Below are positions 16,563 to 25,111 of a DNA stretch of 64,000 bases, in pieces. Location: positions 2,362,001-2,426,000 of the forward strand of contig NZ_CP070490.1 of NCBI RefSeq assembly GCF_016925635.1. The letters run 5' to 3'. The notes beneath the pieces are model-generated. The model ran no database searches. It saw nothing but the letters and a program-made list of their open reading frames with translations, and was not told where the DNA came from. The stretch's first letter is position 1. Every line of letters starts with the position of its first letter. The translations under genes were made by a program, and so were the position numbers. The DNA is from Lysinibacillus fusiformis. Its GTDB lineage: Bacteria > Bacillota > Bacilli > Bacillales_A > Planococcaceae.

Positions 16563-16600
16563 TTAAGCTCCTAACATGAAATGTGTTAGGGGCTTTTTTA
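16563..16600 (+). terminator. Terminator after argS
   Basis: AGCTCCTAACA pairs with TGTGTTAGGGGCT around TGAAA (one wobble and one bulge), followed by a six-T run. Confidence 0.88.
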
Positions 16601-16603
16601 ATG

Positions 16604-16708
16604 GATAGAAGGCTGAAAGTGAACGATAGAGTTCTACAAGTGGCGGATATAACCGTAAAAGTGACGGATAGAAAGACGAGAGAAACGGATAGACCGTGGA
16701 ATATTAGC
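16604..16708. repeat. Degenerate tandem repeat with exact 21-bp period (array 1)
   Basis: GATAGA or GATATA recurs at 16604, 16625, 16646, 16667 and 16688, each exactly 21 bases apart. Between them lies a variable core ending in an AAGTGACG-like sequence. Five partial copies lie between the argS terminator and the MerR promoter. An open frame through them (from 16583) is low-complexity and not supported as a gene. Confidence 0.8.
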
Positions 16709-16748
16709 TGTTTCAAACTTTATTTTTCTGTTAATTTCGAAAATTTTG

Positions 16749-16779
16749 TTGAAGTTTACGTTAACGTCAATGGTATACT
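16749..16779 (+). promoter_or_regulatory. MerR-type promoter with a 19-bp spacer and palindromic operator
   Basis: TTGAAG (16749-16754) and TATACT (16774-16779) are separated by 19 bp, the overlong spacer that MerR regulators act on. The spacer holds TTTACGTTAACGTCAA (16755-16770), a palindrome with one mismatched pair. It precedes a MerR gene, so autoregulation is likely. Confidence 0.8.
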
Positions 16780-16802
16780 GTTGCCAATTAGGAAAGGGGG
16801 AG

Positions 16803-17198
16803 ATGGCTTTGAAGACGATTCAGGAGGTAGCAAAGGAGTTTAATGTATCTACACGGACAATTCGTTATTATGAGGAACTTGGGCTTCTTTGTCCTCATCG
16901 CTCATCTACCAATCAACGAACCTTTTCCAAAAAAGAATTGGCGAAGCTCAAGCTTATTTTCAGAGGCAAGCGTTATGGATTTTCTCTGGAGGAAATCAAA
17001 GAGATGGTTTTACTATTTGATTTTGATCGCTCGGGAATTCAGCAATTAGAACGAACGGTTGAATACGGAGAACAAAAAATTCAAGAGATTGAGAGTAAAA
17101 TAGCTGAGCTGACGCAGATGAAACATGAATTACAACAAATGCATGGCATGTTTAGTGAAAAATTAGCGACTTTAAAGGGAGAGATGCACGATGAATAG
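16803..17198 (+). CDS. MerR-family regulator of the acyl-CoA ligase/dehydrogenase operon
   Basis: A 131-residue regulator. The N-terminal winged helix-turn-helix (TIQEVAKEFNVSTRTIRYYE, then LLCPHRS and FSKKELAKLKLI) spans about residues 3-70, followed by a long dimerisation helix (about 75-130). No metal-binding cysteine pattern is present in the C-terminus, so this is not a metal sensor. It resembles LiuR-type MerR proteins that control fatty-acid or branched-chain degradation, and the genes downstream fit. ATG 16803 follows AGGAAAGGGGG. It overlaps the next gene by 8 bases. The ligand, perhaps an acyl-CoA, is unknown. Confidence 0.85.
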   Translation: MALKTIQEVAKEFNVSTRTIRYYEELGLLCPHRSSTNQRTFSKKELAKLKLIFRGKRYGFSLEEIKEMVLLFDFDRSGIQQLERTVEYGEQKIQEIESKIAELTQMKHELQQMHGMFSEKLATLKGEMHDE

Positions 17199-18693
17199 TT
17201 CCAATTTATTAGCACGTAATGCCCGTAAGTATCCGAAAAATGAAGCCGTTATTTGTCATGGCAGAAGCGTTACCTATCAAGATTTAGATGAGCAGGTGAC
17301 ACGTTTCAGTCATGCTTTGCTAGAGCAGGGAGTAAGGCAGGGTGATAAGGTAATCATCTTCATGCCAAACGTTTTAGAGTTTGTTGTCAGTTACTTTGCT
17401 ATTCAGCGTATCGGAGCGATTGTTGTGCCAGTCAATGCGAAATTTACATTGCAGGAAGTAGAGTACGTGGCGCAGCATGCAGAAGCGAAGGCAATTGTCG
17501 TTCATGAGGCTATTTTTGCTGCAGTTGAACAGCTAGCTGTGATTCCGGTAAAAATTAAAACAGGTCAAGAAAAAGTGGGTTGGCTTCAATATGAAACAAT
17601 GCTTCAAAATGCTAGCACACAACTGATTGATTGCCAGCTGCATGAAGATGACCCTTCCACGATTTTGTATACATCTGGTACAACAGGGAAACCAAAGGGT
17701 GTGTTATTTAGCTATCGTAATATTTTAACAGTGGCACAAATGATTGCTGTTGAAATGGAGGTAAAGCCTGAGAGCCGTATTTTGCTCATGATGCCATTAA
17801 CACACTCGGCGCCATTGCATTTATTTTTAATGGCAGGCGTATTGGTAGGCTCAACAAATGTGTTAACACCAACTTTTACACCTGATTTATTCATTGATGC
17901 CATTGAACAGGAGAAAACCACACATTTCTTTGGTGCACCTGTTGCTTATTTATTAACGGCTCAGATGCCAAGATTACAATCGGCTGATTTGTCTTCAATG
18001 AAATGGTGGGTGTATGGTGGGGCACCATTATCCCAAAATGAAGTTCATTTCATTCAGCAGGCATTCCGAACAAATAATTTAACTTGTGTATATGGATTAA
18101 CAGAGGCTGGACCAAGTGGTTCATTATTATTTGGCAAGGAGCATGAAACAAAGGCTGGAAGTATAGGGCAGCGGGCGCCGCTTGGTACAGAGTTGCGTAT
18201 TGTGAATGACAACGGAGAAGATGTAAATGTAGGCGAAGTAGGGGAAATTGTTTTGTTAGGTGAGGGCAATATGCTTGGCTACTATAAGGATGAAGTAGCA
18301 ACGAATGCCGCCTTCATTGACGGTTGGTTAAAAACAGGAGATTTAGCTCGTAGGGATGAAGATGGTTTTATTTGGATTGTTGATCGTAAAAAGGATGTCA
18401 TTATTTCGGGTGGTGTCAACATTTATCCGAAAGAAATTGAAGATTGCTTATTAGGCTTTGAAGGGATATTCGAGGTTGCTGTGATTGGTGTACCCCATCC
18501 ACAATGGGGGGAAACTGTAAAGGCAGTATATTCCGCTAAACAAGACATTGATGAGGAAGCGCTGAAAGCTTATTTAGAGGAACATCTGGCAAAGTTTAAA
18601 ATACCACGTATTTTCGAAAAAGTGGAAGCGCTACCACGCAATGCATCAGGTAAAATATTAAAACAATCTTTGAAGGGGCAAGAGGTGAGATAG
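17191..18693 (+). CDS. Acyl-CoA synthetase (AMP-forming, FadD-like)
   Basis: The 500-residue ANL-superfamily ligase activates a fatty acid through an acyl-adenylate to acyl-CoA. Signature motifs are [15 protein letters not shown] (P-loop), [26 protein letters not shown] (hinge aspartate) and [11 protein letters not shown] with the catalytic C-terminal lysine. The N-terminus ([17 protein letters not shown]) is typical of medium/long-chain ligases. The start overlaps the MerR gene by 8 bases, so translation is coupled. The chain length preferred cannot be told from sequence. It presumably supplies the dehydrogenase encoded one base downstream. Confidence 0.88.
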   Translation: MNSSNLLARNARKYPKNEAVICHGRSVTYQDLDEQVTRFSHALLEQGVRQGDKVIIFMPNVLEFVVSYFAIQRIGAIVVPVNAKFTLQEVEYVAQHAEAKAIVVHEAIFAAVEQLAVIPVKIKTGQEKVGWLQYETMLQNASTQLIDCQLHEDDPSTILYTSGTTGKPKGVLFSYRNILTVAQMIAVEMEVKPESRILLMMPLTHSAPLHLFLMAGVLVGSTNVLTPTFTPDLFIDAIEQEKTTHFFGAPVAYLLTAQMPRLQSADLSSMKWWVYGGAPLSQNEVHFIQQAFRTNNLTCVYGLTEAGPSGSLLFGKEHETKAGSIGQRAPLGTELRIVNDNGEDVNVGEVGEIVLLGEGNMLGYYKDEVATNAAFIDGWLKTGDLARRDEDGFIWIVDRKKDVIISGGVNIYPKEIEDCLLGFEGIFEVAVIGVPHPQWGETVKAVYSAKQDIDEEALKAYLEEHLAKFKIPRIFEKVEALPRNASGKILKQSLKGQEVR

Positions 18694-18694
18694 C

Positions 18695-20362
18695 ATGAAA
18701 GTATTACAACAAGAAGAAATGCGTACTACGAACTTTTTTACAGAGGATGAAACGCTTCAAAAAATATTAGAAATGATGTTAGATAAAGAGTTTTTGTCCT
18801 ATGCCCATCGAGAGTTAACAGATTTTGGAGAGCTATGTGCAGGTGATATTGATGTGAGGGCAAAGCATACAGATCGGCAGGGGGAGCCTCGCCTTCAAAG
18901 GTATGATGCCTATGGTGAAGAGATATCAGAGGTTTGGGTCAATGATGGCTATAAGAAAACGATTGAAGAGACATATAATACGGGTATTGTCGGCTATGTG
19001 CACAAGGATATTCCACAGCTAGGTCACAAGGGGAATTATGTTTATAGCTTTGCGCAAGGTTACTTATTGTCTCATGCAGAGCCTGGTTTTTATTGTCCCG
19101 TGACATTGACGATGGCTACTGCCTACCTATTAGATCATTATGCGGATGAAGAGGTGAAGCAGCGTTTCTTACCTCATGTTTGTGCAACAGGTGACACAGA
19201 GTTATATGAAGGTGCGACATTTTTAACAGAACGTCAAGGAGGCTCAGACGTTGGCGCGAATGTTGTGGAGGCGAGAAAGGATGGCGCTGCGTATCGCCTA
19301 TATGGTGAAAAATACTTCGCATCCAATGCGGGCATGTGTGGAGTAGCGATGGTGTTGGCACGACTAGAAGATGCGCCAGCAGGTTCCAAAGGCTTAACAT
19401 TGTTTGCAGTTCCTTGGCACAAAGAAGATGGAACAGCCAATCATCTTCGTATTCGCCGACTAAAAGATAAGTTAGGCGTTCGGGCAGTTCCTTCAGGTGA
19501 GGTAGAATTTGATGGTGCACTTGCCTATGTTGTAGGGGAGCAAAATAAAGGGATTTATTACATGCTAGAAGCACTAAATCTCTCAAGAATTTGTAATGCA
19601 GTAGCTTCAATTGGCATTATGCGTCGTGGCTTTTTAGAGGCAAAACATTACGTAACCAATCGTTATGCATTTGGCAAGCCTTTAACACAATACCCTATGG
19701 TTCAGGATACTTTAGGTAAATTTGCGGCTAAGTTGCATGTGGAAGTAGCGACAGTTTTTGATCTTATTCAATTATACGATAAAGTGACGAGTGGACAGGG
19801 AACACAGCAAGACCTTATTATGAATCGTTTATATATTGCCATTATGAAAAAGGAAACAGCAGAGCAAGCCGTTCATTATGCTAGTGAGGCAATTGAATTA
19901 CACGGAGGTAATGGCTATATCGAAGACTTTGTAACGCCCCGCTTATTAAGAGACGCACAAGTGTTGACGGTGTGGGAGGGGACGGCTAATATTTTGGCCT
20001 TAGAACTCATTCGGTTAGTAGATAAGTTTCATGCACATGAACTGTTTGTACAGGAGATGGAGGAACGCTTAGAAAAATTAGCTAACAGCTCGTTAGTACA
20101 AATCGTTAAAGAACAATTGGCGAATATGGCTGTGAAACTACAAATCTTTAGCGCTTTAGACGCGGCAACGAAATCTTTTGAAGCAAAAGATATGGCGAAA
20201 AAAATGGCTCATCTTTATGAAAGTGTCGTAGCAGTAGAATGGGCGCATAAATTTGGTGGGAAATATGAAAAACTAGCGGACGTTTATTTAGAGCAGACGT
20301 GGTCATTAAGAGAAATGGGTGCTCAAATGAAAACAGTTCAATATTTTTCTGAAATTGTATAA
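18695..20362 (+). CDS. AidB/ACAD11-like acyl-CoA dehydrogenase
   Basis: This 555-residue flavoprotein is longer than the usual ~380-residue acyl-CoA dehydrogenases. The core shows GATFLTERQGGSDVGAN (FAD/substrate loop), YGEKYFASNAGM, NRYAFGKPLTQYPMVQDTL, HGGNGYIEDF and LTVWEGTANI. The N-terminal extension of about 120 residues and the C-terminal helical domain match AidB-like enzymes. The catalytic glutamate is expected near VWEGT. One base separates it from the ligase gene, so the two form an activation-plus-oxidation pair under the MerR regulator. Substrate unknown. Confidence 0.85.
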   Translation: MKVLQQEEMRTTNFFTEDETLQKILEMMLDKEFLSYAHRELTDFGELCAGDIDVRAKHTDRQGEPRLQRYDAYGEEISEVWVNDGYKKTIEETYNTGIVGYVHKDIPQLGHKGNYVYSFAQGYLLSHAEPGFYCPVTLTMATAYLLDHYADEEVKQRFLPHVCATGDTELYEGATFLTERQGGSDVGANVVEARKDGAAYRLYGEKYFASNAGMCGVAMVLARLEDAPAGSKGLTLFAVPWHKEDGTANHLRIRRLKDKLGVRAVPSGEVEFDGALAYVVGEQNKGIYYMLEALNLSRICNAVASIGIMRRGFLEAKHYVTNRYAFGKPLTQYPMVQDTLGKFAAKLHVEVATVFDLIQLYDKVTSGQGTQQDLIMNRLYIAIMKKETAEQAVHYASEAIELHGGNGYIEDFVTPRLLRDAQVLTVWEGTANILALELIRLVDKFHAHELFVQEMEERLEKLANSSLVQIVKEQLANMAVKLQIFSALDAATKSFEAKDMAKKMAHLYESVVAVEWAHKFGGKYEKLADVYLEQTWSLREMGAQMKTVQYFSEIV

Positions 20363-20366
20363 TAGC

Positions 20367-20400
20367 TTGGGAGTCGTCTTGAATGGAGGCGACTTCTTTC
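20367..20400 (+). terminator. Terminator after the AidB-like gene
   Basis: GAGTCGTC pairs with GGCGACTTC around TTGAATGGA, followed by TTTCATTTT. Confidence 0.7.
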
Positions 20401-20429
20401 ATTTTCATGTATAATGAAATCAACTGAAT

Positions 20430-20690
20430 ATTGTAAAGGTTCTTTACTTAAGTAAAGTGAAAAGGGAAATCGGTGTAATTCCGATGCGGTCCCGCCACTG
20501 TAAGTGTGAGTTTTTTCAAATGATGCCACTGAAGATTTCGGGAAGGCTTGAAAAATCGCAAGGAGCACAAGCCAGGAGACCTGCCTTTATAACAGACATG
20601 ACAACCTACGAGGATAGGGTGGTGGATTTTGTATCAGTTTTTTTGGTGCGATTTTGCCCCCCTCATCATTCAAAGATGAGGGGTTTATTT
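20430..20690 (+). promoter_or_regulatory. Cobalamin riboswitch with downstream terminator
   Basis: The leader contains AATTCCGATGCGGTCCCGCC then ACTGTAAG (about 20477-20505), and the B12 box GCCAGGAGACCTGCC (20571-20585), both diagnostic of the adenosylcobalamin riboswitch. A terminator with CCCCTCATC (20659-20667) paired to GATGAGGGG (20675-20683) and a TTTATTTT tail follows. High cobalamin should favour termination and shut off btuFCD. The spacer 20363-20740 is otherwise empty. Confidence 0.95.
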
Positions 20691-20740
20691 TGATGCAGAA
20701 TAAAGTGAAATGTCGCACGGATCAACGAAGGAGGATTCAC

Positions 20741-21706
20741 ATGAAGAAATTTTGGAAAATAGGATTATCAGCATTTTTAGCAGTAGGCTTGCTAGCTGCT
20801 TGTGGACAAGAAGCAAAAGATAACAAGCCAGCTACTGAGCAGCAAACACAGCAAGAAACAGCACAGGATGAAGCAACATTCCCAATGACTATAACAGATG
20901 CCCTTGGCAAGGACATTACTCTTGAAGCACCTCCTGAGAAAATTGTTTCACTTATTCCAAGTAACACTGAAATCCTTTTTGGACTTGGTTTAAATGATGA
21001 AATAGTTGGTGTTACTGACAACGACGATTATCCACCAGAGGCAACTGAGAAAGATAAGGTTGGCGGAATGGAATACGATATTGAAAAAATTATTGCCTTA
21101 AAACCAGATATCGTTTTTTCACACGAATCTAGCATGTCTCTATCAGAAGAGGCTATTGCACAGCTTGAATCAGCAGGTTTGAAAGTGTTTGTAGTAAGAA
21201 ATGCACAAGACTTTAATGAAACATATACGACAATTGAGCAACTTGGTCGTGCTACAGGGAAATTACCAGAGGCTGAAAAAATTGTTGCTAATATGAAGGC
21301 CAAAGTAGAAGAAGTTTTGACTAAAGTCAAGGATGTTGAACCAAAAAAAGTGTTAGTCGAAGCATCGGATGAGCCAGATATTTATACAGCTGGCAATGGC
21401 ACATTTATGAACGCAATGCTTGAAATGATCAATGCAGAGAATGTAGCTGTAGATGGTGATAATTGGTATAAAATTGATGCAGAACAAATTATCGCGAAAA
21501 ATCCAGATGTCATTGTGGTGACATATCATTATGTACCAGATATTTTAACGAAAATACCAAAACGTGCGGGCTTTGATACTATTAATGCCGTAAAAAATAA
21601 TGCGATTGTACAGGTAGATGAAAGTACAACGAGTCGTCAGGGACCACGTTTAGCAGAAGGTCTAGAAGAATTAGCAAAAGCGATCTATCCTGAGGTATTT
21701 AAGTGA
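20741..21706 (+). CDS. btuF: Cobalamin ABC transporter, substrate-binding lipoprotein
   Basis: The 321-residue protein starts with a lipoprotein signal peptide ending in LLAAC (lipidated Cys about residue 20), a charged linker rich in Glu/Gln, and a periplasmic-binding fold of the BtuF/FhuD class: EKIVSLIPSNTEILFGLGL, IALKPDIVFSHES, and the C-terminal RQGPRLAEGLEELAKAIYP. It captures corrinoid outside the membrane for the downstream permease. The start at 20741 follows GAAGGAGG; upstream in-frame ATGs lack a signal peptide start. The riboswitch directly upstream makes the B12 substrate assignment firm. Its stop overlaps btuC. Confidence 0.93.
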   Translation: MKKFWKIGLSAFLAVGLLAACGQEAKDNKPATEQQTQQETAQDEATFPMTITDALGKDITLEAPPEKIVSLIPSNTEILFGLGLNDEIVGVTDNDDYPPEATEKDKVGGMEYDIEKIIALKPDIVFSHESSMSLSEEAIAQLESAGLKVFVVRNAQDFNETYTTIEQLGRATGKLPEAEKIVANMKAKVEEVLTKVKDVEPKKVLVEASDEPDIYTAGNGTFMNAMLEMINAENVAVDGDNWYKIDAEQIIAKNPDVIVVTYHYVPDILTKIPKRAGFDTINAVKNNAIVQVDESTTSRQGPRLAEGLEELAKAIYPEVFK

Positions 21707-22704
21707 AAAAAATAGCACTAGCCTATGCACTAACATGCACGCTTCTTCTTATTAGCATCTGGTGTGGCGTAGCGATAGGCTCAGTTCATATTCCATTAGA
21801 AGTATTGTGGAATAAGGCGGCTGATGAAACAGCCGCCAATATCTTTTGGAAAATTCGCTTGCCTCGCGTGTTGTTAGCGGGACTAGTGGGGGCATCTCTA
21901 GCTATTGCTGGAGCAGCATTCCAAGGTTTATTAAAAAACCCATTAGCAGACCCATACACACTAGGGGTTTCATCAGGGGCTTCTGTTGGTGCTGTTATAA
22001 CAATCTTTTTTAGTATTTCTATCCCTGTCGTCGGTTTGTATGCTCTACCAACCTTTAGTATGATTGGTGCAATCATCACGATGGTAGTTGTCATGAGCTT
22101 TGCTAGACTCGTAGACCGTTCATTGAAAATGGAAACATTGATATTAACAGGTGTTATTTTTAGTTCATTTTTAGGTTCTCTTATTTCATTAATGATTGCT
22201 TTATCTGGTGAAGAATTACGTCAGGTAATAGGCTGGTTACTTGGTTCTGTATCGATGCGTGGTTGGCCATATGTCCAAATGATCATTCCATTTGTTATTG
22301 TAGGTTCAATTATGCTATGGACGCAAAGACGAGAGCTAAATGTTTTGTTGTATGGTGAAGAGCGAGCAAAACATTTAGGTGTTAATGTGAAGCGTAGTAA
22401 ATATTTGATATTAGCAGGTGGCTCCATGCTAACCGGAGCAGCTGTAGCGGTTTCTGGCACAATTGGCTTTGTAGGATTAGTGGTGCCGCATATGACAAGG
22501 ATGATTTGGGGTTCTGATCATCGCCACTTATTACCATTATCTTTTTTCAATGGTGCAACATTACTCATTATTTGCGACTTAGTAGCACGAACAATCATTG
22601 TGCCAAGAGAGCTACCAATTGGTGTTATTACGGCATTTATTGGAGCACCTGTTTTCTCCTATATTTTTTATAAGCAGCGAAGAAGCAAGGGGGTACGGGC
22701 ATGA
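21703..22704 (+). CDS. btuC: Cobalamin ABC transporter permease (FecCD family)
   Basis: A 333-residue membrane protein with about ten helices, the FecCD/BtuC fold. Conserved blocks are RLPRVLLAGLVGASLAIAGA, GLLKNPLADPYTLGVSSGAS, GTIGFVGLVVPHMTR and the final ELPIGVITAFIGAPVFSYI. The start is GTG 21703, overlapping btuF by four bases, and its stop overlaps btuD by four bases, so the three are translationally coupled. A homodimer with two BtuD subunits is expected. Confidence 0.93.
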   Translation: MKKIALAYALTCTLLLISIWCGVAIGSVHIPLEVLWNKAADETAANIFWKIRLPRVLLAGLVGASLAIAGAAFQGLLKNPLADPYTLGVSSGASVGAVITIFFSISIPVVGLYALPTFSMIGAIITMVVVMSFARLVDRSLKMETLILTGVIFSSFLGSLISLMIALSGEELRQVIGWLLGSVSMRGWPYVQMIIPFVIVGSIMLWTQRRELNVLLYGEERAKHLGVNVKRSKYLILAGGSMLTGAAVAVSGTIGFVGLVVPHMTRMIWGSDHRHLLPLSFFNGATLLIICDLVARTIIVPRELPIGVITAFIGAPVFSYIFYKQRRSKGVRA

Positions 22705-24161
22705 TTGTTGTTGAACATCTATCAGGTGGCTATGAAGATGTACCAATCGTCAAGGATATTAGTTTTACTGTTGAAAAAGGGAAAATTCTTGGCATTCTAG
22801 GGCCGAATGGTAGCGGGAAATCCACATTATTAAAAGTAATGAGTGGTATTTTACCAGCTACTGCTGGAACTATTTCGATTGATGGACAAAATATTCTTTC
22901 TTATAATGCTCGTGCTTTGGCGCAAAAGATGGCTGTATTACCACAGCTTCATGCAAATGCTTTCTCGAATAGTGTGAGAGAGGCAGTTTCACTAGGGCGC
23001 TACCCGCATCAAACAGGCTTTTTCTCAAGTTGGTCTGCACAAGATGAGCAGGCTGTTCAACATGCCATGCTTCAAACAGGTGTAAAGCGATATGAGCATA
23101 CGCCTATGGAATTTTTATCTGGCGGTGAACAACAAAGAGTGTTTGTAGCACAGGCCTTAGCTCAAACAGCAGAAATTCTATTACTGGATGAGCCAACTAA
23201 TCATTTAGACATTGCACACCAACGTCAAATTTTAGACATGGTTCGGAAGGAAGCGATGGAATGTGGTTTAACGGTTGTTATGGTACTACACGATATGAAT
23301 CTAGCCTCGCTTTATTGCGATGAATTGTTACTCATGGAGAGTGGGCAAGTGAGAGCACTTGGGGCACCACATGAAGTATTAATTGCCTCCCAAATTGAAG
23401 AAGTTTATCAAGCACGGGTGACTACATATGCACACCCTGAAATACCAAAACCGCAAATTACAATGATGCCTGCAGCAACTGACTACCAACAGCGAGCTGT
23501 CATTAAAAAAGAGCATTTTATGATAACGGAACACTATATTCAACTTACATCAGAGCTTCCTTTGAAGACCGTATCCTCTGCCGTTCATAACCCGGGTATT
23601 GGTTGGCATAATTGCTTATTAAATCGTTCAGTTCCTGGTGATTATGTCATCAGTGATGTAAAAAGAGAAGTTAGTGAATTTTTGCAAAGGGAGAATTTTT
23701 CTCCTACAAATACTGTTGTGATGTTAACAGCAGTGCCAACAGCTCTAGTGGCAATTAATGAATTTTCAGCACCTTTTGGCAGTATAATCGTAGCTGTAAC
23801 AGCTGGCGTAGGCAATGCAGTTGATGTCTCTCGTGTTCACGAAAGACAAGATGAGCCATATATTGGTACTATTAATACATGGGTTATTATTAATGGTTGT
23901 TTATCCGAAGAGGCATTTTTTCAGGCATTGATGACAGCAACTGAGGCAAAAACCAAGGCGTTGCAATCAGAAAATATTCGTGATGAGCGGAGTGGGACTA
24001 TTGCGACAGGTACTGCTACAGATAGTTTGTTAATTGCAGCGACTCAAAAAGGGGAAGAAATGCTGTATGGTGGCCCCATTACGGACGTTGGTAAAGTGAT
24101 TGCAAAGGGTGTCTATGAAACAACAGTTCAGGCAATTAGGAATTATAAAAATGAATTTTAG
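22701..24161 (+). CDS. btuD-cbiZ: Cobalamin transporter ATPase fused to adenosylcobinamide amidohydrolase
   Basis: This 486-residue fusion has two parts. Residues about 1-250 form the ABC ATPase: GPNGSGKST (Walker A), FLSGGEQQR (signature) and LLLDEPTNHLD (Walker B). Residues about 270-486 match CbiZ, the amidohydrolase that removes the nucleotide loop of adenosylpseudocobalamin/cobinamide derivatives for corrinoid salvage; VVMLTAVPTA, VTAGVGNAVDVSR and SGTIATGTATDSLLIAA are typical. B. subtilis YvrA has the same fusion. The enzyme suggests uptake of incomplete or foreign corrinoids that are remodelled. It overlaps btuC by four bases. Confidence 0.9.
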   Translation: MIVVEHLSGGYEDVPIVKDISFTVEKGKILGILGPNGSGKSTLLKVMSGILPATAGTISIDGQNILSYNARALAQKMAVLPQLHANAFSNSVREAVSLGRYPHQTGFFSSWSAQDEQAVQHAMLQTGVKRYEHTPMEFLSGGEQQRVFVAQALAQTAEILLLDEPTNHLDIAHQRQILDMVRKEAMECGLTVVMVLHDMNLASLYCDELLLMESGQVRALGAPHEVLIASQIEEVYQARVTTYAHPEIPKPQITMMPAATDYQQRAVIKKEHFMITEHYIQLTSELPLKTVSSAVHNPGIGWHNCLLNRSVPGDYVISDVKREVSEFLQRENFSPTNTVVMLTAVPTALVAINEFSAPFGSIIVAVTAGVGNAVDVSRVHERQDEPYIGTINTWVIINGCLSEEAFFQALMTATEAKTKALQSENIRDERSGTIATGTATDSLLIAATQKGEEMLYGGPITDVGKVIAKGVYETTVQAIRNYKNEF

Positions 24162-24173
24162 GAGATGAGAGAA

Positions 24174-24737
24174 ATGAAGCTTTACACGAAAACAGGCGAT
24201 ACGGGGAAAACAAGTCTTATTGGAGGACGTGTTGATAAAGATAGTTTACGTGTTGAAACATATGGGGCAATTGATGAATTAAATTCCTTTATTGGGAAGG
24301 CTGTAAGTGAATTAGATCAAGCGCTTTTCAAGGATATTTTAACAGACCTAGAGACAATTCAGCATGAGCTGTTCGATGCTGGTGGAGACCTTGCCAATGT
24401 GATGAAAGAACGCCAATATAAGTTAACAGAGCAACCGATTGAAGTACTTGAAACTCGTATAGATGCTTTATCAGACGAAGCGCCACCATTACAACGTTTT
24501 ATTTTACCAGGAGGCGCACCAGCAGCTGCAACTTTACACATTGCGCGCACAGTTGCACGTCGAGCAGAGCGCGAAATGGTGACGCTAATGAAAGAGGTTG
24601 AAGATGTGCCAAAGGTTGTACAAAAATATTTAAATCGATTATCAGATTATTTATTTGCAGCTTCACGTGTTGTAAATGCACGATTAAATGTAGCGGATGT
24701 TGAGTATATTCGTAGCGGGAATGTTTTTAAAAAATAA
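24174..24737 (+). CDS. pduO: PduO-type cob(I)alamin adenosyltransferase
   Basis: The 187-residue enzyme transfers the adenosyl group of ATP to cob(I)alamin to give adenosylcobalamin. Motifs are YTKTGDTGKTSLIGG at the N-terminus (ATP site), ETYGAIDELNSFIG, and FILPGGAPAAATLHIARTVARRAER with the conserved arginines. ATG 24174 is chosen over ATG 24165 because AGGAGATGAGA is its RBS. It is the last gene of the riboswitch operon and probably supplies the cofactor used by IcmF encoded 8 kb downstream. The equivalent in B. subtilis is YvqK. Confidence 0.93.
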   Translation: MKLYTKTGDTGKTSLIGGRVDKDSLRVETYGAIDELNSFIGKAVSELDQALFKDILTDLETIQHELFDAGGDLANVMKERQYKLTEQPIEVLETRIDALSDEAPPLQRFILPGGAPAAATLHIARTVARRAEREMVTLMKEVEDVPKVVQKYLNRLSDYLFAASRVVNARLNVADVEYIRSGNVFKK

Positions 24738-24796
24738 AAGTTTGATTTAGTAAATGTTTTTGTACACATAATAAAACGTCGGATACTAAAGCCTCC

Positions 24797-24824
24797 TTCC
24801 TCTATAGGGGATAGAGGTTTGTTT
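24797..24824 (+). terminator. Terminator candidate after the adenosyltransferase gene
   Basis: CCTCTAT (24799-24805) pairs with ATAGAGG (24811-24817), followed by TTTGTTTGCTTT. The gap 24738-25111 also holds a second hairpin and an operator, but no gene. Confidence 0.6.
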
Positions 24825-24904
24825 GCTTTCTTCAGCAAATGTTCAAATGTCTACTGAATATGTAACATTCGGTAAGGTATAATTGATAAGGAAAGTAAAA
24901 AAAT

Positions 24905-24938
24905 GCTACCTTGGAAAAATTCAGGGTGGCTTTTTTTC
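24905..24938 (+). terminator. Second terminator in the spacer before the iron-sulfur gene
   Basis: GCTACC pairs with GGTGGC (one wobble) around a 13-base loop, followed by seven T residues. It may end a short leader transcript or back up the first terminator. Confidence 0.6.
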
Positions 24939-24987
24939 TTGTAAAATGTAAGAATATAAAATTATCAGAAATATTTCCGTTTTATGT

Positions 24988-25007
24988 TGACTGAATGCTC
25001 ACTCATT
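24988..25007. promoter_or_regulatory. Operator-like site A upstream of the iron-sulfur oxidoreductase gene
   Basis: TGACTGAATGCTCACTC (24988-25004) contains TGAATG-CTCA-CTCA, a near-palindrome similar to FadR (YsiA)-type TetR operators of Bacillus. The same site, 15 of 17 bases identical and reversed, occurs at 27473-27489 before the thiolase operon. The candidate regulator is the TetR gene at 32163. Confidence 0.65.
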
Positions 25008-25111
25008 TATTAGAATAGGAATATAATGATAAAGTGAAGTACATTTCTGTATGAACTAGCAAATTCGTCACAAAGAGAGAAAATTACGACAAACTAAAGG
25101 GGGGACCAACC

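Noticed and set aside
16604..16708. CRISPR array (also considered at 30838-30984 and 40895-41345)
   Set aside because: No constant repeat alternating with unique spacers: the 21-bp units are too short and degenerate, the 96-bp units are near-identical throughout, and no cas genes are present.
16583..16843. ORF through the 21-bp repeats into the MerR gene
   Set aside because: It begins inside the argS terminator, is low-complexity, and is out of frame with the well-supported MerR start at 16803.
20457..20693. ORF inside the cobalamin riboswitch
   Set aside because: The sequence is constrained by the RNA motif and terminator, which explain it fully.
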